NCBI RefSeq assembly: GCF_900099695.1
Contig: NZ_FNCY01000012.1
Span: forward strand, 62,001 to 126,000
DNA from: Propionivibrio dicarboxylicus
GTDB taxonomy: Bacteria; Pseudomonadota; Gammaproteobacteria; Burkholderiales; Rhodocyclaceae
DNA: 64,000 bases
Direction: 5' to 3'
The position numbers were made by a program, and so were the translations under genes. This document shows positions 62,726 through 64,000 of this stretch, piece after piece. Position 1 is the stretch's first letter. Each line of letters opens with the position of its first letter. The notes below the pieces were generated by a model. It had not been told where the DNA came from. It did not search any database and saw only the letters and a list, made by a program, of their open reading frames with translations.

Positions 62726-63363
62726 GCCGGCGAGACGAGCCCCGGCGACACGCGCTGCGGCGCGGCGAGGCGCACGCAGCCGTCGACGAGACTCAGCCGA
62801 TCCTCGACGAACCAGCGAATCGCCTGCGGATAGAGTGCATGCTCCGCGACAAGCACACGCGCCGCCAGCGCTGACTCGTCGTCACCATCGACGACCGGCA
62901 CCGCTGCCTGAGCGATGATCGGCCCGTGATCGAGCGTCGGCGTGACGAAATGCACCGTACATCCATGCACGCGTACGCCCGCGGCCAGCGCCTGCCGGTG
63001 CGTATGCAGACCGGGAAACGACGGCAGCAGCGAGGGATGGATGTTGATCATGCGCCCCGCATAGCGCAGGACAAAGGCATCGGTGAGAATACGCATGAAC
63101 CCGGCAAGCACGACGAGATCTGGCGAACATGCGTCAATGGCCTCGGCCAGCGCCGCATCGAAGGACTCGCGGCTGGCATGGGCGCGATGATCGACGACGC
63201 CGACCGGGATGCCGCGCGCGCGCGCCGTCTCGAGGCCCGGCGCCTCCTGGCGATTCGAGATCACGGCGACGATCTCGGCCGGCAGCGCGCCGGAGGCCGC
63301 CGCATCGAGGATCGACAGCATGTTGCTGCCGCGTCCGGAAATAAGTATGACGAGTCGTTTCAT
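62710..63363 (-). CDS. purN: Phosphoribosylglycinamide formyltransferase PurN
   Basis: The product is 217 residues. The N-terminus (MKRLVILISGRGSNMLSILD) carries the nucleotide-binding GRGSN. The catalytic region has INIHPSLLPSFPGLHTHRQA and GCTVHFVTPTLDHGPIIAQA, with the His and Asp of the folate-dependent enzyme. It performs the third step of purine synthesis using 10-formyltetrahydrofolate. It overlaps the upstream gene by four bases. Confidence 0.97.
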   Translation of the reverse strand: MKRLVILISGRGSNMLSILDAAASGALPAEIVAVISNRQEAPGLETARARGIPVGVVDHRAHASRESFDAALAEAIDACSPDLVVLAGFMRILTDAFVLRYAGRMINIHPSLLPSFPGLHTHRQALAAGVRVHGCTVHFVTPTLDHGPIIAQAAVPVVDGDDESALAARVLVAEHALYPQAIRWFVEDRLSLVDGCVRLAAPQRVSPGLVSPACLSS

Positions 63364-64000
63364 TTGAATCCCAAGGCTCCCACCGGGAGGAAAACGGCGG
63401 CGGCGACGCTTTGCGTGAGCCGCGTCACTGAGCGGCCGTGTTTGTCGGCCATGACTTTCGACAAGGTGTCGAGCAGGCCGATCAGGCGTCCGAACTCGCG
63501 CTCGAAGCTTAGATTGGGCTGCGTCGAATCAAGTTCATTCGACAGCAGCAGGAGTTCGCCCGTGCCGTCGCGCGACGAGGCCAGCTTCCAGATGGCGATC
63601 TCCATGTTGCGTGCGCAGTTGTAGAGTTTCTGCTCGCTGAGGTCGTCGAGCATGAAAAATTCCTGTTTGTACTCGAAGGTCGCGTAGACCATGCCGAGCA
63701 AGCCGCTCATCAAGGCCAGCACTCGGTCGCCGGTATAGTCGGGCGAAAAGGCGAACAGCGCGGCGGCCCCTTCGTGCCGCCCCTCGAGTTCGGGGAAATC
63801 GAACCGCCCCGAAAACAAACGCGCCAGCGCCGCATCGAGACTCGCCTGCCCCGCCTTGCGCCATTCGCGCGGATTGCGGCGGTAGAGCTTTTCGGCGATG
63901 CGGCGCAAGCCGGCGACCAATTCGGTGCGATGCGTATCGATGACGCGATCGACCTCGGACTTGGCCAGATAGCGCGCATCGAAATGCGTCTCGCGTTGAC
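63360..64000 (-). CDS. Unrecognised protein upstream of purN, 5' end beyond window
   Basis: The frame is open from 63998 down to the stop at 63360, giving at least 213 residues; no clear start is inside the window, so the gene continues past 64000. The visible part is soluble and helical (LRRIAEKLYRRNPREWRKAG; SPDYTGDRVLALMSGLLGMV; NMEIAIWKLASSRDGTGELL) and ends with a weakly hydrophobic AAAVFLPVGALGFK. I do not recognise the family. The four-base overlap with purN places it in the same operon. Confidence 0.75.
   Translation of the reverse strand, partial: QRETHFDARYLAKSEVDRVIDTHRTELVAGLRRIAEKLYRRNPREWRKAGQASLDAALARLFSGRFDFPELEGRHEGAAALFAFSPDYTGDRVLALMSGLLGMVYATFEYKQEFFMLDDLSEQKLYNCARNMEIAIWKLASSRDGTGELLLLSNELDSTQPNLSFEREFGRLIGLLDTLSKVMADKHGRSVTRLTQSVAAAVFLPVGALGFK

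Noticed and set aside
1-64000. tRNA genes, CRISPR arrays, insertion sequences with transposase, prophage
   Set aside because: None could be recognised; coding density is near complete with ordinary chromosomal genes.

Overview
The window looks like the chromosome of a motile Gram-negative betaproteobacterium, probably Rhodocyclales-like. This is inferred from gene content and protein style: an FlhF/FlhG/FliA flagellar operon, a CheZ whose C-terminus ends DDLLDSLGF, an RstAB-type two-component pair, and an rsmB-DUF3108-purN block. I could not run a similarity search, so the genus is not claimed. I found no tRNA, rRNA, CRISPR array, prophage or transposase gene. No gene-free stretch exceeds 300 bases.

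Layout. (1) 1-9191, plus strand: end of fliF, then fliGHIJ and fliKLMNOPQR, covering the switch/C-ring, the export ATPase complex and the export gate. (2) 9199-20260, minus strand: flgBCDEFGHIJKL (rod, hook, P and L rings, hook-filament junction), ending in an unrecognised lipoprotein gene. (3) 20460-22000, plus strand: flgA, flgM, flgN. (4) 22060-29740, minus strand: flhB-flhA-flhF-flhG-fliA-motC-motD (export gate, polar placement, sigma-28, a second stator). (5) 29916-38734, minus strand: motA-motB-cheR-cheB, then cheV-cheV-cheY-cheZ-cheA, closed by a strong intrinsic terminator. Flagellin, cap, fliE, CheW, CheD, receptors and the flagellar master regulators are absent and must lie elsewhere. 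(6) 38.8-64 kb, visibly higher in G+C: a TonB-like protein, a CDF metal exporter and a divergent FeoB-like protein; two unknown proteins; a stand-alone pyruvate-dehydrogenase-type E1 divergent from an Lrp/AsnC regulator; DUF1993; recQ divergent from a beta-CASP nuclease; valS; a hotdog thioesterase; an AEC transporter; dsbB divergent from rstAB; a small membrane protein; a MscS channel; and rsmB-DUF3108-purN plus a protein truncated by the window edge.

Regulation visible in the DNA. Three sites fit the sigma-54 -24/-12 pattern with exact spacing, upstream of flgB, flhB and fliK. One site fits sigma-28 upstream of flgM. This agrees with a polar-flagellum hierarchy in which an RpoN-dependent activator turns on hook/basal-body and export genes, FliA is made, and FlgM (with flgN behind it) is expressed under FliA control.

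Most of the window is ordinary core genome. The least expected items are: a 144-bp palindromic MITE-like element between valS and a thioesterase gene that appears to supply the thioesterase start codon; a CheZ with two extra copies of its CheY-docking-like motif; a CheB with no receiver domain; an orphan AceE-type E1 paired with an Lrp regulator; and several perfect inverted repeats in leaders (fliO, motA, 42.8 kb, dsbB/rstA).
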